18,635 bases of DNA from Glomus cerebriforme (taxonomy: Eukaryota > Glomeromycota > Glomeromycetes > Glomerales > Glomeraceae). Below the pieces are notes generated by a model, which worked only from the letters and a program-made list of their open reading frames with translations, did not search any database and was not told where the DNA came from. Location of the stretch: NCBI GenBank assembly GCA_003550305.1, contig QKYT01000016.1, positions 406,848 through 425,482 on the forward strand. The letters run 5' to 3'. The position numbers and the translations under genes were made by a program. Shown piece by piece: positions 17,343 to 18,635 of the stretch (positions within the stretch are counted from its first letter, which is position 1; every line of letters begins with the position of its first letter).

Positions 17343-17831
17343 AAGGGTTTAAAATTTGAATGCATCTGCATTTGAACGCATCTCCTATTATATAATCTGA
17401 TTTTTAAATTTGATTGGCTAATCAGTATAATTATTTATTTATTTATCTATTAAACACATATAACTTATGATTTGCTTTTTTTGATACAGTTAATAAACTT
17501 ATTGTTTTTATTATTATCTTTTGCCTCCTGGAGTCTATTATGTCTTCAAGGAGCGTTCCTATAAAAAAAATATGAAAAGAATATTAGGAAACATTCTTAA
17601 ACATAATTAACAAAGAAAATAAAAAAAAATATTTACCTTTTATTTCCAGAAGTCCATTTCATTTTCAGGGTATTTCTACAAATAAAATTAATTAAAAGAA
17701 CGTTAGAAAACATTCCTAATAAAAAAAAATTATTGATCAATAATCTGAATTACACAACCAATAAAATTTAAAAATCAGATCACATGATAGGAGTGCATTT
17801 GAACGCAGGTGCGTTCAAATTTTAAACCCTT
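17343..17831. mobile_element. MITE with about 75-bp terminal inverted repeats
   Basis: The ends aagggtttaaaatttgaa (17343-17360) and ttcaaattttaaaccctt (17814-17831) are exact inverse copies except one base. The arms then continue with tgc..ctgc..ttgaa.gca, ctcctat, atctgatttttaaatttga and attgg. The total is about 489 bp with no coding frame. The interior has two direct copies of agaa.gttag.aaacattc (near 17578 and 17699). The target duplication is unclear because T runs flank both ends. Confidence 0.82.
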
Positions 17832-17842
17832 TTTTTAATATT

Positions 17843-17975
17843 TAAAAATTACAATTAATCAGTTTTCAAATAAAAAAAGTTTATTGAAAATTTATAAACT
17901 TTTATGCAATATAAAAATTATTAATTTTTATATATATTACTAAGTATTTTTTATAAAATCTGGTAATTTATGATA
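17843..17975. repeat. Outer inverted-repeat arm, right
   Basis: tatatattactaagtatttt, ttataaaatctggtaattta (17931-17970) is the inverse of 15496-15537 with about 40 of 43 bases matching. The inner block tttaaaaattacaattaat (17841 onward) is the inverse of atcaattatagtttttaaa. An extra 60 bases or so separate the two blocks on this side. Confidence 0.72.
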
Positions 17976-18540
17976 GGATAATATATATTTAAATTAATTT
18001 AAATTAATTTTCTATACTAATTTTATTAAATAATATTATCTCTTTAAAACTATAAATATATATAGAAATTTAAAGAGATTTTAATAAAAAATTTGTCTAT
18101 AAGAAAATAAAAAACAAATAGTTATTTATTATGATAAAGTTAAATAAATAATATAATATATAAGTTTATAATACTAAATATTTAATTACTATAAAAAAAA
18201 ATTTAGATTAATTTTTATAAAATATGTATTTTAAATCTTAAATTTCAAATATAATTTAGTTTTTTATTATTTAATTATAATATTAATTATAAAATTTATA
18301 TATAAATATAAAAAATATAAAGTAAAAAAATACATTTTTCTAATATAATTTATTTAATATATTCTTATATTATGAAAATACTTTTATTAAATTTTAATAT
18401 AATTAAATTTTTTATAATTCTATATTATTTAAATTTACATAAAAAATTATGCAAGATTTCATAAAAAAATTTTTTAATTATATGATTATATTTAGTACTA
18501 TAAAATTAAAACCAATTATTTTAAAAGGATTAATTTTACA
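17976..18540. other. Extremely AT-rich sequence, no gene seen
   Basis: Almost pure A and T with ttaaattaatttaaattaat at 17990-18009 and no open frame of note. Confidence 0.6.
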
Positions 18541-18578
18541 TTCACCTTCGGTGAAATTCATCAGGGGTGAATTTCACC
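18541..18578. repeat. Two overlapping, mutually exclusive hairpins
   Basis: Hairpin 1 is ttcacc-ttc-ggtgaa (18541-18555). Hairpin 2 is ggtgaaattca-tcagggg-tgaatttcacc (18550-18578), an 11-bp perfect stem. Both use ggtgaa, so only one can form at a time. It is the only GC-richer island in the last 700 bases. Confidence 0.7.
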
Positions 18579-18635
18579 ATGATTTACATTATGCATAAAT
18601 TTTAAATTTTTTTAAAAATTTTTAAATTTTATGGT

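Noticed and set aside
17343..17831. piggyBac-type MITE with TTAA duplication
   Set aside because: TTAA touches the left end (ttaaggg) but the right end continues as a T run before aa, so no exact TTAA duplication is present.

Overview
The window is AT-rich eukaryotic repeat DNA with no intact host gene that I can support. I think it comes from a fungal nuclear genome, most likely an arbuscular mycorrhizal fungus (Glomeromycotina, Rhizophagus/Gigaspora type). The basis is the wording of the LINE reverse transcriptase (for example QDISKAFDS, LPGSSCKEP, GIDQGE), a GC-richer GTCC...GGAC repeat with a GCGAAGC core, and an eroded hAT transposase. The species call is from memory of the protein style and was not searched.

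Layout. 1-890: polypurine microsatellite plus a degenerate tandem array. 891-1877: AT-rich flank with a small minus-strand frame carrying a hydrophobic N-terminus, and palindromes. 1895-9850: a near-complete but mutated LINE (LINE-A) with a 5' leader, ORF1 (RRM-like fold and zinc knuckle), ORF2 (endonuclease, reverse transcriptase, RNase H, zinc motif), AATAAA and a 20-A tail. 9865-12938: a second element (LINE-B). It shares the 5' leader start and the 3' end of LINE-A but lacks endonuclease and reverse transcriptase, and carries about 1.4 kb of unrecognised, partly open sequence instead. The same 14-16 bp string (tctaccaatattga core) stands before LINE-A, between the two elements, and after LINE-B, so both inserted at one site. 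That site lies in a genomic repeat with a second, unoccupied copy about 148 bp downstream. 13511-14176: minus-strand hAT transposase relic. 14600-14820: clustered hairpins. 15318-15445: about 20-bp minisatellite. 15494-17975: nested inverted repeats: an outer pair of arms, a 1.7-kb foldback element with tandem units of about 185 bp, and a 0.5-kb MITE. 18541-18578: two overlapping, mutually exclusive hairpins.

How the parts relate. LINE-A would have encoded the full retrotransposition machinery. LINE-B keeps only the ends, as expected of a non-autonomous partner mobilised in trans. The foldback and MITE elements lack coding capacity and would depend on a DNA transposase; the hAT relic is not shown to be theirs. 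All coding frames carry premature stops or frameshifts, many explicable by C-to-T change.
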